DNA from: Plantago ovata
Taxonomy: Eukaryota > Streptophyta > Magnoliopsida > Lamiales > Plantaginaceae
Assembly: GCA_028274465.1 (NCBI GenBank)
Contig: CM051456.1
Location: forward strand, 46,436,870-46,500,869
Length of the DNA stretch: 64,000 nt
Reading direction: 5' to 3'
The stretch's first letter is position 1. The number at the start of each line of letters is the position of its first letter. Positions 22,431 to 34,600 of this stretch are shown one piece after another. The translations under genes and the position numbers were made by a program. The notes below the pieces were generated by a model. That model saw only the letters and a list, made by a program, of their open reading frames with translations. It made no database searches and was not told the origin of the DNA.

Positions 22431-22941
22431 GTTGTAGGTACTTGCATATAGATTAGAAGCACGTTTAAAATTTTGTTTCGTTGATTAGACAAGGTTTTTG
22501 GGGTGAAAATTTAGCAAAAGTCGAAAAAAAATAGATTTGGCAGCTTCAGGTCCCAAGCGAACCGCTTGGAAAGCCCAAGCGGTCCGCTTGAATTTCCAGT
22601 AAGAATGTACATTCTTACTGGAAAACCAAGCGGAGCGCTTGGCAGGTCCAAGCGGAGCGCTTGGCAGGTCCCAAGCGGACCGCTTGCCAAGCGCTTCGCT
22701 TGGGACGGCCCAAGCGCTTGGCTTGGCTTTCCTTAAGAAAGCTAAGCGGGGCACTTGAGGATCAAAGCTCCCCACTTCGTTTTTCTTCCTCCATTGCCGA
22801 TTTAGCACCCCAAAAATCTCAATCTCTCTCAATTCTCCACCAATTCTTGCAATCTTATGCATTTTACAAAGCCCATCACCCCCTCTATCATCTAAACCGA
22901 TCAAATTTCACGTTTGAGGCATCCATAACAAGGAATCAAAG
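22431..22941 (+). other. GB1 palindrome block and leader before the candidate intron
   Basis: Between 22553 and 22730 there are repeated CAAGCG...CGCTTG modules (AAGCGGACCGCTTG, CAAGCGCTTCGCTTGG) and one TACATTC/GAATGTA-type inverted repeat near 22597-22622 (TCCAGTAAGAATG / CATTCTTACTGGA). A pyrimidine-rich leader and the candidate donor AAG|GTACCT at 22942 follow. No gene seen. Confidence 0.75.
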
Positions 22942-23421
22942 GTACCTCTTATGAACCCTAACTTTCTTGAATTTGGGATTTTATCTTAATTAGCTTCAAT
23001 TGTGTTATGCATTGGTGAATTAGAGTTTGATGATGATTGTTGAGCATGTTTCTTACTAGATGTGATGTCTAAATTCGAATTTTGCTCCTCTTGATTTATG
23101 ATGAACTCTAGTGCTCGAATTTTTGCTATGTAATTGTTTGATGATTGTTAGCCTTGAATTTGAGTTATGTTATGATTATGGTGATGTTGTGATTGCATGA
23201 GAATGTGTTGGATTGGTTGGGTAATTTAATTGTAGAGTTTGTTTGCTTGGTTTAGATTCGTATGGATTTATCGTAACGAAGTGTTAAAGCTTCTCGATTT
23301 GTTCATATGAAATTTAGCAAGCCTTCAAACTCACCATGAGATTACTTGAGTGAGTATTGGAGTCTAGGAGTCGAGTCTAAGTCTCATCGTCTCTTGAAGT
23401 TATCTAATAAGATTATCCTAG
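22942..23421 (+). other. GB1 candidate intron before ORF2
   Basis: A 480-bp GT...AG stretch: donor AAG|GTACCT, acceptor ATCCTAG|GTACC, six bases before the ORF2 ATG. The start of the stretch contains ATGAACCCTAA, as do the equivalent stretches in GA3 and GA4. Spliced messages for the env-position gene are known in the Athila-related barley element Bagy-2; use here is inferred. Confidence 0.5.
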
Positions 23422-23426
23422 GTACC

Positions 23427-24422
23427 ATGGACACAAGAGCCAAGAAGAAAGCAAGGAAGGATGGAGCTTCAACCTCCAAGGAGATTCCCCGTGATGAAAG
23501 CGACCGTGACCCATACAAAGAATCGAACGCATTGCGGAGGTTCCGATACAACTTCTACAGGGGAGGAGAACGGTCAGTGATTTGGGACCGTAGCATCTCC
23601 TTTACTTCAAAGGAGTTGGACGTACTAAAGGGGACAAAATATGAGAACAAGGGGCTTTTCTTTGATGTACCCTATGCACCCTATGCTCACCTTACCAGGC
23701 TTATAACGGCGAGAGGATGGATCTTCTATGGGAAAGAACTCTCCGGATGGGATAGAAACCTTGTCGAGGAGTTCCACATTGCCTTCGAGGACTATAACTA
23801 TAAGGCCGAAGCAGTACCTATTCGTGGTGTGACGGTCCCTTTCTCACCATTGAGTATCACTAGTTTCATTATGGGACTAGAGGAACCCTTGCGGGAAGAC
23901 AAGAATAAGGTAGCATACTATGCGAGTGATCCCTATGTGCACTATGTCTATGACCCAACGATTGAAAAGTTTCCGAGGAGGATAGCCGGGGTTCTGACAA
24001 CCAAGGACTACAAGACAAGGAAGCCGCGTCTCGATAACACCTTGAAGTATAAAGATTTGCACTTGCACGCCCGCATGATCTTACCTTTCGTGGTAGCTAA
24101 TCTGATCCCGGGACTCATAACCGAAGAGATAACACCGGAAGTCGGGATCTTAGTCTATTCCCTCATGGCGAACTTGCCCATCACTCCCGGGGACATCATC
24201 TTCCAGCAATTCGAGATTAAACGAGAACCCGGCCACCCACTAGTCTTCCCACATCTGATCACTGCTATGTGTGAGAAAGAAAATGTGCCAAACATCCGGC
24301 GCACCGAGGCATCGAGGGAACCAATCGACATAGAGACACACGATCAGATACTCCACCGCTTCGGAGTAGAGCAAGGGTTCGAAGACCCTTTTCCCCTTGT
24401 CATCCCTCACCGATCCGAGTGA
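23427..24422 (+). CDS. GB1 ORF2, plant-transposon-protein-type domain
   Basis: Open frame of 331 codons. I choose the ATG at 23427 (MDTRAKKKARKDGAST) because it lies just after the candidate splice acceptor; the frame is open further upstream. After a basic, charged start come RWxF-like blocks, then EEFHIAFEDYNYKAEAVPIRG and VTVPFSPLSITSFIMGL (residues about 120-160), and a helical block LPFVVANLIPGLITEE...VGILVYSLMANLPITPGDII (about 225-275). This pattern is that of the plant putative-transposon-protein domain (Pfam PF20167, from memory). No signal peptide, membrane span or cleavage site typical of an envelope. Function unknown; it occupies the env position. Confidence 0.7.
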   Translation: MDTRAKKKARKDGASTSKEIPRDESDRDPYKESNALRRFRYNFYRGGERSVIWDRSISFTSKELDVLKGTKYENKGLFFDVPYAPYAHLTRLITARGWIFYGKELSGWDRNLVEEFHIAFEDYNYKAEAVPIRGVTVPFSPLSITSFIMGLEEPLREDKNKVAYYASDPYVHYVYDPTIEKFPRRIAGVLTTKDYKTRKPRLDNTLKYKDLHLHARMILPFVVANLIPGLITEEITPEVGILVYSLMANLPITPGDIIFQQFEIKREPGHPLVFPHLITAMCEKENVPNIRRTEASREPIDIETHDQILHRFGVEQGFEDPFPLVIPHRSE

Positions 24423-26231
24423 TTTTGCGGTGGTGGTACTCCTTTTTGATACTCTTAATTGATGATGCAACTTGAAGACTCCTATACCTTTTTTATTTGC
24501 TTTTGTAGTTGTGGCCTGTGTGCCTTTTGTCGTGATTAGTTTAGTCTAGTTTTTGTCTTGGTGCATTAGGTGATTAAGATAGGAAAAAAACATCGAAAAT
24601 CTGGAAACAGAGCCAAGCGAAGCGCTTGGCTCCCGCCAAGCGGTCCGCCTGGACCCTGTACCCAGATTTTCCTCGTTTTTTCCATTCTTCTCCCCTTTGC
24701 GCACCTGTTTTCACATGTTTCTTAAGTCCTTTCAGGTACTACTCATATATAGGAGATTGGACACGAACCTTTATCTCAGGGAAGTGTACTTTCAATCCAA
24801 TTTTTCCTTTTCATTCAACTTTTCTTTGCTCGAGGACGAGCAAAAGTTTAGGTTTGGGGAGGGGGTATTGGATTTTCAGTACTATATGCTTGTGTGGTTC
24901 GTACATGCCTGATTTTACTCAAGTTCATGTGATTTGTCGTGTTTTTTCAAATTTTTGCATGCATATCATCCATAGATTAGTTGTTGCACGTTGTTGTGTG
25001 TGGAGTTTATTGCCAAGTCTTTTGAACTTTTTTATTGAGTAGACTAAGTGTTTATGACCATTGATCATATGTTGCATCACTTTGCAAGTAGTTTGAGGCT
25101 TGTCTCGCTTGGTTTGTCACATTCGCATGTGCACTAGTTAAGCTTAGTAGTCTCGACATCACCTTGAGTGGTGTTTCTTCTGCTGCGGTTCACGATGGCC
25201 TTTTAAAATGATGCATGTTAGAGTCTATGGTTGTAACCCGTGTAATTATGTACGTAAGAGGTGACAAGTTCTTCACCTCGATTAGAGATTGCCAAATGCC
25301 TAGGAAGGAGGTAGTGTGAGGTGTGCGATTCCTTGTATTAAACATATTCTATCGAATAGGTTTGGGGAGGGGGTTGCCTTATTTGATCTTGTCTTTTGTC
25401 TTTGAGTCGTTGTAAAGTTTCCCTTTTTCTTTTTCTTTTTATTTTGTGTCCCAACCTATTCTTTCGAACCGGTTTGGGGAGGTGTTTTTGACACATAGTA
25501 CTGCTGCTTGCCCCTATATATAAAAAAAAAAGGAAAAGAAGAAGAAAGAAAAAGAAAAATTAAAAAAAAAAGAGAAAAGAAAATAAAAAAGAAGAAAGAA
25601 AATAAAGAATAAGACCCAAAAGCAAAAGAAGGGTCGTTGCAAGCCAAAAGCAGTCTCGTAGTGTCAAGTGTCATGTAAATATTTTGTCCTTGTGAAGTGT
25701 CGAGTTGTAAATTCTATCTTTCGTTTTGTGTCGCCTTTGTCCAAGGCCTGTTCTTGACCACCCTCGTCTTGCTATTCAAGAAGTGGTTGGAAGAGGCTCA
25801 TTCTTGAGAGTCTGGGTAGAATAGGGGAGTGTTATCTTTCTAAGGGAACCCTCCTTCGTTTGATGAGAGCCAGTATTGGTTCGCCCTCTCTTGAGGAAAA
25901 GTCTCACTTGGTGAACAGTAGTAAGCCCTCGGTTTCATAGGCACGGGGTAATTGTAGTATGATAACATGCATCATTGTGTCGTCACTGACCAGGTCCAGG
26001 TAGAAGATGTTACGTGAGACTCCTTTGTTTAACCAAGTGCACTTGAGAATGTGTATATTCGCAATCGAGGCATACTTCAACCTATTTGCATGTCATGCTC
26101 ATTTGGTTTTGTTCATAAGCATTTGGTAGATTCAATAGATTAGTTCACTTTACTTGGCATGAGACTCCTTTTGTGTTGCATTTAGGATAGTTTGTTGCTT
26201 GAGGACAAGCAAAGGTTTGGTTTGGGGAGTT
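24423..26231 (+). other. GB1 3' non-coding region
   Basis: Starts with a small CAAGCG palindrome group (24613-24655). It holds the stem TTTGCTCG-AGGA-CGAGCAAA (24825-24844) followed by a polypurine-like GGTTTGGGGAGGGGG, then twin stems AACATATTC/GAATAGGTT (25341-25362) and AACCTATTC/GAACCGGTT (25453-25474), an A/G-rich tract (25518-25636), and finally TTGCTTG-AGGA-CAAGCAA (26195-26212) and the true polypurine tract before the LTR. No gene. Confidence 0.78.
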
Positions 26232-27635
26232 TGATGAACGTATTTTTGACGCGTTCATCTTGTCTTTTTTACCTTCTTTTGCTATCTTCTAGCCTTGTTT
26301 TTTGGTTAGTTTTGTAGAATAGTGTCACGTTTTGTGTTTTCTGCATTTTCAGGCACTTAGGTACGAAACGGCGTTTTTGGAGCTAAAAACGAGCCTTTTT
26401 GATGGAAAAGATGGCCCCGTTGAAGTTCTCCAATCTCCGTGACTTATTCGTAAGTGTTTGAGCATCAATAAGCATCGAGAAGGATGAGTCCAAGGCACCC
26501 GAGGGCCATGCGAGGGCAAAAAGATTGAGTTTGAAGACAAAAATCTGTCCAGGAGCCAAGCTAAGCACCTGGAATAGTGAAGCGCCCCGCTTCATTTTCC
26601 AGGAGCTTTGGCACAGAAGCCAAGCGAAGCGCTTGGAGTGCCAAAGCGCTTCGCTTGCCAAGCGCTCCGCTTGGCCTCTCCAAGCGGTCCGCTTGGCAGC
26701 GGTTACGTTTTCGGATTTTCCTTCTTAGATCTGATCTTTAGTCATTTTTTGAATATCTTTTCAATTTTAGCTTCGTTTTGGAGAGCTCCGAAGCCCCAAA
26801 ACTCAGAGAAAACTCAGATTACATTGTATTTTAGCTTGGGATTCAAGATTTTGATTGGAATTCATCCTTTGTAATCATCTACTGAGAGGTTTTCTTTGCT
26901 TTGCACCGATTAGTGACAACTTTGGTGGTAACTTGTATCACTCTCTTGTCTTGTAGTTTGATATGATGTATTCTGATTATTATTCATATGAATTGATGTC
27001 TATGTTGATGAATATGAGTAGCTAAATCTTTTGTGTTGGTGGTAGAATGTAGAATATGCATGCTATGGGTTATGTTTATGCTTACATGAGATTGTGATTC
27101 AATCTTGCTGTAAATTCCTTCTTATGATTCTTAGTTGCCTATAAAATATATTCGAATTGAGTATAGTGACAAACTCTTGGTCAATGAAAGCTATAGGATT
27201 GTATGTTAGAGATTTGCAGCATGCTAGATAAATGGTGTTAGTGACAAGCACCTCTAAAGTATTGATAGTGGTCTTTTATGATGTGTGTCTTGAAAGTTAC
27301 CTAGACGAGTTGCTTAGCAGACTTGATCAAAGGTTTTACGCACTGAACTTGTGAGCATATTCGTAACCCATGCATGTGTATTTGATTTCTACCACCAACC
27401 GTTTTCCAAACATGATTACAACAATCTGATTTCTCGTTGCTTTGTTCAAAGAAAAACGATTCTATAAACATTTGAAGTCGTTGACTGAAATTACTAGCAA
27501 AAACCTCAAGCAAAGCCACGTTAGGTCCCGAGAGAATGACACTCGGGGACAACTTGCCATTACACTCTAGTTTGTGTAGTGATAAGTGTTCTTAGGCTTT
27601 TAAACAAATTTAATTGGTGAAAAACGACATCATCA
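26232..27635 (+). repeat. GB1 3' LTR (family B)
   Basis: 1404 bp, same length as the 5' LTR, about 2% different by eye, ending CGACATCATCA before the GTTTC duplication copy. Confidence 0.93.
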
Positions 27636-27640
27636 GTTTC

Positions 27641-29178
27641 TGACGAGTTTCCTTGAGTCATGTAGGTTACAGGTACAAGTTAGCTCTCACCTTAAATCCA
27701 CTTTCGACGTTCGGGACGAGCGACGACGTTCAGGTTTGGGGGGGGGGGGGGGTTATCGCTGGCTATCTCTATACTTGTTTTGCTTATAATAAACTCGTGA
27801 AACCTTTTTGTTTGCATTTGCATTTGTACGTTTACCGCTTTCTTAGTTTTTAGTTGCATACACTACATTCATCCTAGTATAGTTTTGCATGTTTTTGTGT
27901 GGAGTTTATTGCCAAATTTTTTGAACTTTTTTATTGGGTAGATTAACTAGTTATGACCTTTGACCATGCGTTTCATCTCTATGAATTTGTTTGAGGTTTT
28001 TCTCGCTTGGCTTGTCACATTTATGTATGCACTTAGTTAAGCTTGGTAGTCTCGACATCACTTAGTGGTGTTTTCTCTATTGCGGTTCACGAAGGCCTTT
28101 ATAATAAGATGATGCATGTTAGAGTCTTGTGGTTGTTCTCCTGTGTAATTATGTACCTAAGAGGCAACAAGTCTTCACCTTGCTTTGAGATTGCTAAATG
28201 CCTAGGAAGGAGGTAGTGTGAGATTGTGTGATCCTTTGTTTGGAACCTATTCTAACGAATAGGTTTGGGGAGGGGGTTATGCTGTCATTATGACTTGTTT
28301 TTCGATTTTGAGTGTTGTGAGTTTGTTTTCTTTTTTCGTAAAGTTTGTGCTCCAACCTATTCTTTCGAATAGGTTTGGGGAGGTCGTTTGTGAGTCATTG
28401 TAATTTCTTTTTGTTGTGCTACTGCTGGCTATATACAAAAAAAAAAAGAAAAGAAAGGAAAAAAGAAAAAATCGAAAAAAAAGAAAAAACGAAAAAATTC
28501 CAGAAAAACAGAAAAATCTGGAAAAGAAAAAAAAGAAAAAAGAAAAGACCCCAAAAAAGCAAAGAACGGTCCAAAGAAAGCCAAAAGCAGTTTAGCAAAG
28601 TGTTTGTCTCGTTTTCAATTCTTGTAATGTTCGTAATCGAGTTGTAAAGTGTGTCTTTTGTTTGTTTGAGTGTCATTTGTTCTAGACCACCCTCGTCCTG
28701 CCATTCAGGAAGTAGTGATAGTTTATGACTTTGCTTGAGATATTGGTTGAATAGGGGAGTGTGAACTTTTAGGGAACCCTCCTTCGTTTGATGAGAGCCA
28801 TTATTGGTTCGGCCTCTTTGAGGAAAAGTCTTAACTTGGTGAACAGTAGTAAGTCCTCAGTTTCATAGGCACGGGACAACCATTCGTATTTTAACATGTT
28901 TCATTACGTCGTCACTGACTAGGTCCAGGTAGAGAATGTTACGAGAGACTATCTTGTTTAACATAGTGCTTATGTGAATCTATATGAGTCAATTGGGGCA
29001 TTCTTCAACCAATATCCATGTTATGATTTGTATGGTCATTGTTCATAAGTTTTTGATAGACTCAATAGATTAGTTCATTTCATTTGGCATGAGACTCCAC
29101 TTTGTGTGTTGCATTGGTTTTTTGCATTAGAGTCTATCTAGTTGCTTGAGGACACGCAAAGGTTCGGTTTGGGGAGTT
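27641..29178 (+). other. GA2 3' non-coding region
   Basis: Continues GA2 after GB1; it aligns with 1527-3075 of GA1. It has a G-run near 27737-27752, twin stems at about 28244 and 28354, an A/G-rich tract (28434-28590) with a GACCC...GGTCC pairing, and the polypurine tract. No ORF2 and no other gene. Confidence 0.82.
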
Positions 29179-29849
29179 TGATGAACGTGTATTTTACACT
29201 TTCATTCGAGTCTTTTTCACCAACTGAGCTATCCTGTATGTTAATTTAGCTTATATTTGTGTGCATTTTATTAGAATAGTGTCAAGTTTCCCTTTTCTTT
29301 GCATATTTCAGGTTTTTGGTGAAAAACGTACTTTTGATGCGCAATTATGGTAAAGAGAATGATGTTTTGGTGCTACGAGATCACCCGTGGTGTGTCAAGG
29401 AGTATCGGGACGAGTTTCAAGGCCAAGGAGAGCATGAAATATTTGAGATATCTTGTATGAGGCGGAAACGGTAGTTCATTCGGAGTTCGGATGAAGATTT
29501 TGGAGCCCTTGAAGTGAAATTCGGAAGTTCCATTTGCATAGTCTTAGTATTTTGGTCACCAGACTTTCATACGATATTGGATTGGGATGAGGTTACAAGT
29601 TACGCGTAGCTAACTCGAAGTGCTATCCAACGATGGGTCTTACGTGCCAATCCGAGTTCGGACGCGCTCAGAATCTCTGTTAAAAAACTAGAGAACTTGC
29701 TGCCCGTGGGACGCGGTTCGCCTCCCACGCCAGGCGGTTCGCCCCACGTCTGTGGAAACCTATATATAGTTTTGCCTATTCTACGTTTTTCAGACTTTAG
29801 ACCCAATTTTTTAGAGGCATAAACCTAGAGACTTGTTCTGGGTATTTGT
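29179..29849 (+). repeat. GA2 3' LTR, left part
   Basis: Starts TGATGAACGTG after the polypurine tract and matches the GA2 5' LTR, including the palindrome pair near 29705-29745 and the TATATATA box (near 29761). C3 interrupts it at 29849; the remainder must lie right of the window. Confidence 0.88.
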
Positions 29850-31341
29850 TGGTCCCTTTAAACAACAAGAAAAGACTAGAGGGGGGGGGGGTGAATAGTC
29901 TTTTCAAACTTACGTCATTTAAAAACTTTCTCAGCAAGGACTTATTAATTTTCAGTAATGAGTTTGATGATACTTAACTTTCTCAGCAAGCGCAAGTTAC
30001 TTTTCAGTAATGAGTTTTGCTGATACTTAAAATCAAAGAGCGGAAGTCTTTGATACAATAAGTGCTTTGTCAGTAAGTGAAAGTTTCAGCAAGTGAAGTG
30101 AGTGACTGTGTACAGATAGATATGCTTTGCTGAAAACTAAATGCAGTAAGTAAATCACACAAACACTTTTATAGTGGTATCTGAGAGTGGCGTAATCTCT
30201 CAACTAATCCACCTTGTCCTTTCTAGGACTGAATCCACTAAGGCAAGTTTGAGGTTCCTTACAACACCTATCTAGAGCGATTCAAACAGAAACCAAAGCA
30301 CACTTGCTTAGTTTCCAACCTAACTAGAGAACGAAACCTTGTTCTCCACCAAACTTGGGACTTTTAATCAGCAACACTATGCTCGATTAAGTTCCCCCTG
30401 AATATCACGCCTGAAAGGGTGTATTTTCACTTAGAGAGGTTTGGGATGAGATAACTTAATTATAACTTATTCAGTTACAACAAGTAATCTAAGAAACAAA
30501 ACTTTGAATACTTTGCAGTAAACAAGTTTGATTGTTTCTGGTGTCAAGACTTGTTCCTGTTCGAAAGAAAGAACACTTCACTAATTTCTTGGCCGAGTAT
30601 ATTCTACTTCTTCACAAGTAGCTTTTTCAAGCTTTAAGTCTTGGAACGGATCAATGGCAGTAAAGAGTGTTTGAAGGGTATGTGAGTTTAAGCACAAGTG
30701 AGAGTTTGATCACGTTGTTGACACACTTCAACTCTTTGCCGGATGACCTCTATTTATAGTGAATCAAGGAGCCGTTTGAATTTCGAATTCTAAGGCTTTT
30801 GTTCCTTAAGATGTCACTATCTTGCTTTTGTACTTTCAACAGCGTCCTTTATTTGTCTTCTAGTCTTCATGTCCTTCGCGTGCATGCTTTACATTTAATG
30901 TTCATTTGAATGAAATTCTAACAGTAACATTGGAGCGCAAATGCAAGTACTTTCAGCAAGAGGTCACAAATGTTCATCAGCAAGTGGTCAGTCTCAGTTT
31001 CAGCAAGCACAACCTACTCTGTCGTTTAGATTTTCACTTATGCAAGCTGTTGCTGAAGTTTCCACTTTCTGAGCAACATGTGCCTTTGTAGATACCAGTC
31101 TACAGAAATCTTCTAGACATCAGGTCTTCAAATTCTTCAAGTTTCTGAATGGTTCTAAATGCTTCAATAGTTTGTTTGTGTAAACAAAGTACATCATCAG
31201 AAAATGCTTCAATAGGTTGTATTTCTTTTCAGAAAACAAGATACATCATAAGCGGTAAAACTAACCTATCTAGCACCTACTCTAAGTCTTCAGCAAACGT
31301 TCCTCTTTTACAATGTCCTTAAAATTACAAGTTTCCTAACA
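29850..31341 (-). repeat. C3 3' LTR
   Basis: 1492 bp; on the element strand it starts TGTTAGGAAACTTGTAATT and ends GGGACCAACA. Near its end a long C-run (G-run 29880-29892 on the plus strand) is enclosed by AAGACTA / TAGTCTT. I count about eleven CAGCAA/TTGCTG motifs in it. The element-strand polypurine tract AAAAAGGGGGAAATT (31342-31356) abuts it. Confidence 0.9.
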
Positions 31342-31356
31342 AATTTCCCCCTTTTT
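31342..31356 (-). promoter_or_regulatory. C3 polypurine tract
   Basis: AAAAAGGGGGAAATT on the element strand directly precedes the 3' LTR, the standard site for plus-strand DNA priming. It confirms that this LTR is the 3' one. Confidence 0.85.
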
Positions 31357-31693
31357 GATGTTAGCAATCCATGGCTAAATTAATTGTTACCCTTTTAGAG
31401 GTTTCTGATGTTGAATAAATCAGTTGATTAATGCAAGCATACTTGAATAAATAAACAGTAAGCATAAGTAAATTGCATAATCAAAAACCAATAAGAGTCA
31501 AAAGCTTCATTGCTGATAGTTATCTTTCAGTATGTTTACAGGAACGATCAAAGATAACTACACAAAATCAGCAAACAAAACTTTTAAACAGAACTATTAC
31601 AGAGAGTTAAGCTCTTTCAGAGGATTTTCTCAAAATCTCTCTTACACTTTTCTCAGCAAGTGCAGTAAATTCAACACAGTCCTTTGCGTAATC

Positions 31694-34600
31694 TTAAAGT
31701 AGCTTACGAACTTGTAGTTGAAGAATCCTTGCATTCTTGCAGGCGGTATGATGATGCATTTCAGCATTCATTTCCATGTAGTGAACTACCCACAAGTGCA
31801 TGCCCCAATTGCTGGCATGGAGAAGTTGTGTATCTGAATTGCTTTTAGCATGAATCTTCCTTAACCAGAGAAGATCTTCTTCTTGATCCTTAGCAGTGAG
31901 ATAGAAGTACTCATAAGTAATCAATCCAAGATTCTTCTTTGACTTCTTAGTTACAGGGTCAGAGTAATAGGCAACACCAATTGGTTTTATCAAATCAGGT
32001 TCTTGTTTTATGGACTTACAAAAAAGTTCTTCTTACCAAGACTTCCAGATTCAGCCATCTCCCAGCAGTATTTCTTGGTAGGGAAGGAGGATCCCTTTAT
32101 TTTTTTTCACCTTGAGATCAATCCAAGTATACATTTGGTTCAGTATAGCTGTTAGAAAGAACTCATTTACCAGCAAGTCTTCCAGCTTTAAGATCCAACA
32201 ACCATGAATGTTTCTGATCACATTCTGAGTGGTTTCCTCATTGCTGGTCTTTGTATATTCAATGCCGGAGCCAATAGCAATGCTGGCCAGCCTTTTTTCT
32301 TCATGTCTTTGCCTTCTTCTTCTTGACTTTGCATTTTCTTGATCTCTTGCTGAAGATCTTGAGTCAGAAGAGAAATGCTTTGAATGACCAGACGGAGTTA
32401 AGGCTATTATTGGTCTAGCTCTTATGGCTTGAGCTATGGTCTGATTGTCATCATCATCATCATCTTGATTCAGAGCTTGATGACTTTCAGTGTGACATAA
32501 TTCATGAGTTTCAACAAAAGTTTTTCTCTTTTTCGGACTTGCTGAATTCAACTCAGAATCTGCTTGTCTTTTAGAACTTTTCTCTCTTTCAGCAAGAGGT
32601 TCTATAGTCAGTGGCGCTTCAGTAGGGGTTTTCTTCCTTGAAGATCTCTTTTGCTTATCTTCCCCCTTAGACATGGATTGCATGACTTTCAGTGTGACAG
32701 AATTCATGAGTTTCAACAGAAGTTTTTCTCTTTTTCGGACTTGATGAATTCAACTCAGAATCTGCTTGTCTTTTAGAACTTTTCTCTCTTTCAGCAAGAG
32801 GTTCTATAGTCAGTAGCGCTTCAGTAGGGGTTTTCTTCCTTGAAGATCTCTTTTGCTTATGTTCCCCCTTAGACATGGATTGCATCATTGGAGTAATGTG
32901 CAGAGAAAAGAACTCATTGCAATTTTCAGCAAGAGTACTTAGGCTGTTGTCACGATAATTGCTTGTTGATCAGAGGTCAGCTTTGACAATTCTTGTTTAA
33001 TACTCATCAGATTCTCCTCATGTCTGCGCTCTGTTGCGACCTTATCTTCAATGAAAGTCTGAGCCTTGACTAATGTAGACTTTGCTAGCCGGAGTGCTTG
33101 ACTTACACCTTCTTCATAGCTTTTGTGGTAAAGACTGATGTCTTTCTGAGCTATTCTAAGAGTAGTAGTGCGTTTCAGCACAGTAGCCAATATTTTCCGA
33201 TGTCAAGCGGACTCTCAGCACGCAGTGCATCATCTTCTGCTTTGCAGGCTTTGTGGACTTCCATTAGTGCTTTAATTCTTGGAGTGAAATCCTCCACATT
33301 TGGGAACGGCACTAAATTTGGGGTCAAGGAATGAACTTTGAGCTCAGAAGCAAATTGATCATCTTTTGTCAGCAAATGACTTCTCAAATCATCTCCTACA
33401 TCATGTTCATAGTCAGGAGGAGGAATTTCAACCACTTTGGGGTCATTCTTCCTTGAGTCATCGTCCTCATTTGCTGAAAGATCGTCTTCATCAGCAGATT
33501 CATCAAGGCCAGCAACCTTGGAACCTAAATCGACAGCTTCATTCCTTTCTGGTTGAGTGGTTGCTGATGGCAACACTTTAGACTCAACGACTGGAGATTC
33601 ACCAGTAGTAAGTTTTAATTGAGTAGTTGCTGAGGGCAACGTTTGAGACTCAATTGCTGGAGTTTCACCAGTAGTAAATGGAAGGGATGGGACTTCCTGT
33701 GGCTTTACTCCTGAAGATTGAGCAATATCCAAATTTTTGCGTATGCCTTGCATGAATATGGAGACTATTTTGAAGTGCTCTTTGGTAATATTCATCCATT
33801 TATTCATCATCATCAAGGTTTGGATCAGTGACCTTGGCATCGAGTAAAGATAACTCGGCATCAGAAAGCTTGCTCTTGCCATGTTTCAATGCGGCGCGCT
33901 TTCTGACGTACTCTTTTTCAGTATCAGCGCCTTGTACAGGTGCTTGAGAACTTGGTTCAGTAGGAGCAGGTTGGGATTCTTGCTGACTTGGTGTTTGATC
34001 AGCTTGCTGATTGTCTTGATTCTCAGTCTCAGCAACTGTCAGTTTAAGTCCACCAGCATCAGGACTAGGACCTTGATTGTCATCATCGTCGTCCTTTTTA
34101 TCCTTAGAATCTTTCCCTTCATCATCCTTGGGATCAGTAGGGATGTTTTCATCTTCTTCCTCTTCATCATCATCTGTTAATATGACCAACTTGAGATGCT
34201 TGTATAAAGCAACACTCTTAACTTCCTCTTCTTCATTGATTTTGTACAAAAGAACCCTTGAGCATCACAGCTTGTTCAGCTGGAGAGGCACTCTTGAATT
34301 TGGCCTTCATATTCTCTCTGATTTGAGCAATCAGATTTGAGCTCATTACCTGAGAATATGACATCTTCTGGAAGTATAGAGTGGACAAAGGTCTCGAGTT
34401 TCAGCAGAGAAGACCTCTTTTTCTCGTTGGATAGATGAAGATGAAGGTCAGAAAAGTCCATCCTTTTGTACCTTTGCCAGTTGCTGACAGACTTAGCAAC
34501 TCTTGACAAGGTAGTTCTCTTGAAGTCTAAGTTAAGATCCTCAGAACTTACTTTTGGATCTTCCGTGATGTGAACCACTTCAGTGGTCTCCTTTTGAGCC

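Larger units (their letters stand above)
18519..27635 (+). mobile_element. GB1: complete-ended family B element in GA2
   Basis: A 9117-bp element with two 1404-bp LTRs, tRNA-Asp primer site, gag-protease, post-protease hairpin, palindrome block, candidate intron, ORF2, structured 3' region and polypurine tract, flanked by GTTTC at 18514-18518 and 27636-27640. No polymerase or integrase. I count about 31 differences between its LTRs by eye (about 2%), i.e. of the order of a million years at commonly used plant rates. The gag-protease part has about two breaks; ORF2 is open. Confidence 0.93.
14682..29849 (+). mobile_element. GA2: Athila-like family A element, hosts GB1, cut by C3
   Basis: 5' LTR (14682-16020), tRNA-Asp primer site, gag-protease (to about 17956), spacer with palindromes, insertion of GB1 (18519-27640 including one duplication copy), 3' non-coding region (27641-29178), and the first 671 bp of the 3' LTR, where C3 inserted (flank GTATT at 29845-29849). 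No polymerase and no ORF2. The gag frame has about one or two breaks. Confidence 0.9.

Noticed and set aside
18236-22730. Repeated palindromic GC modules suggesting a CRISPR-like array
   Set aside because: The modules have no regular unique spacers, no cas-like genes, and lie in plant retroelements at fixed positions.
23427-24422. ORF2 as a true viral envelope gene
   Set aside because: No signal peptide, membrane segment or cleavage motif; the blocks fit a plant transposon-type domain instead.
34100-34200. Asp/Glu run as a host acidic protein gene
   Set aside because: It is part of the minus-strand C3 env-position gene, continuous with recognised blocks on either side.
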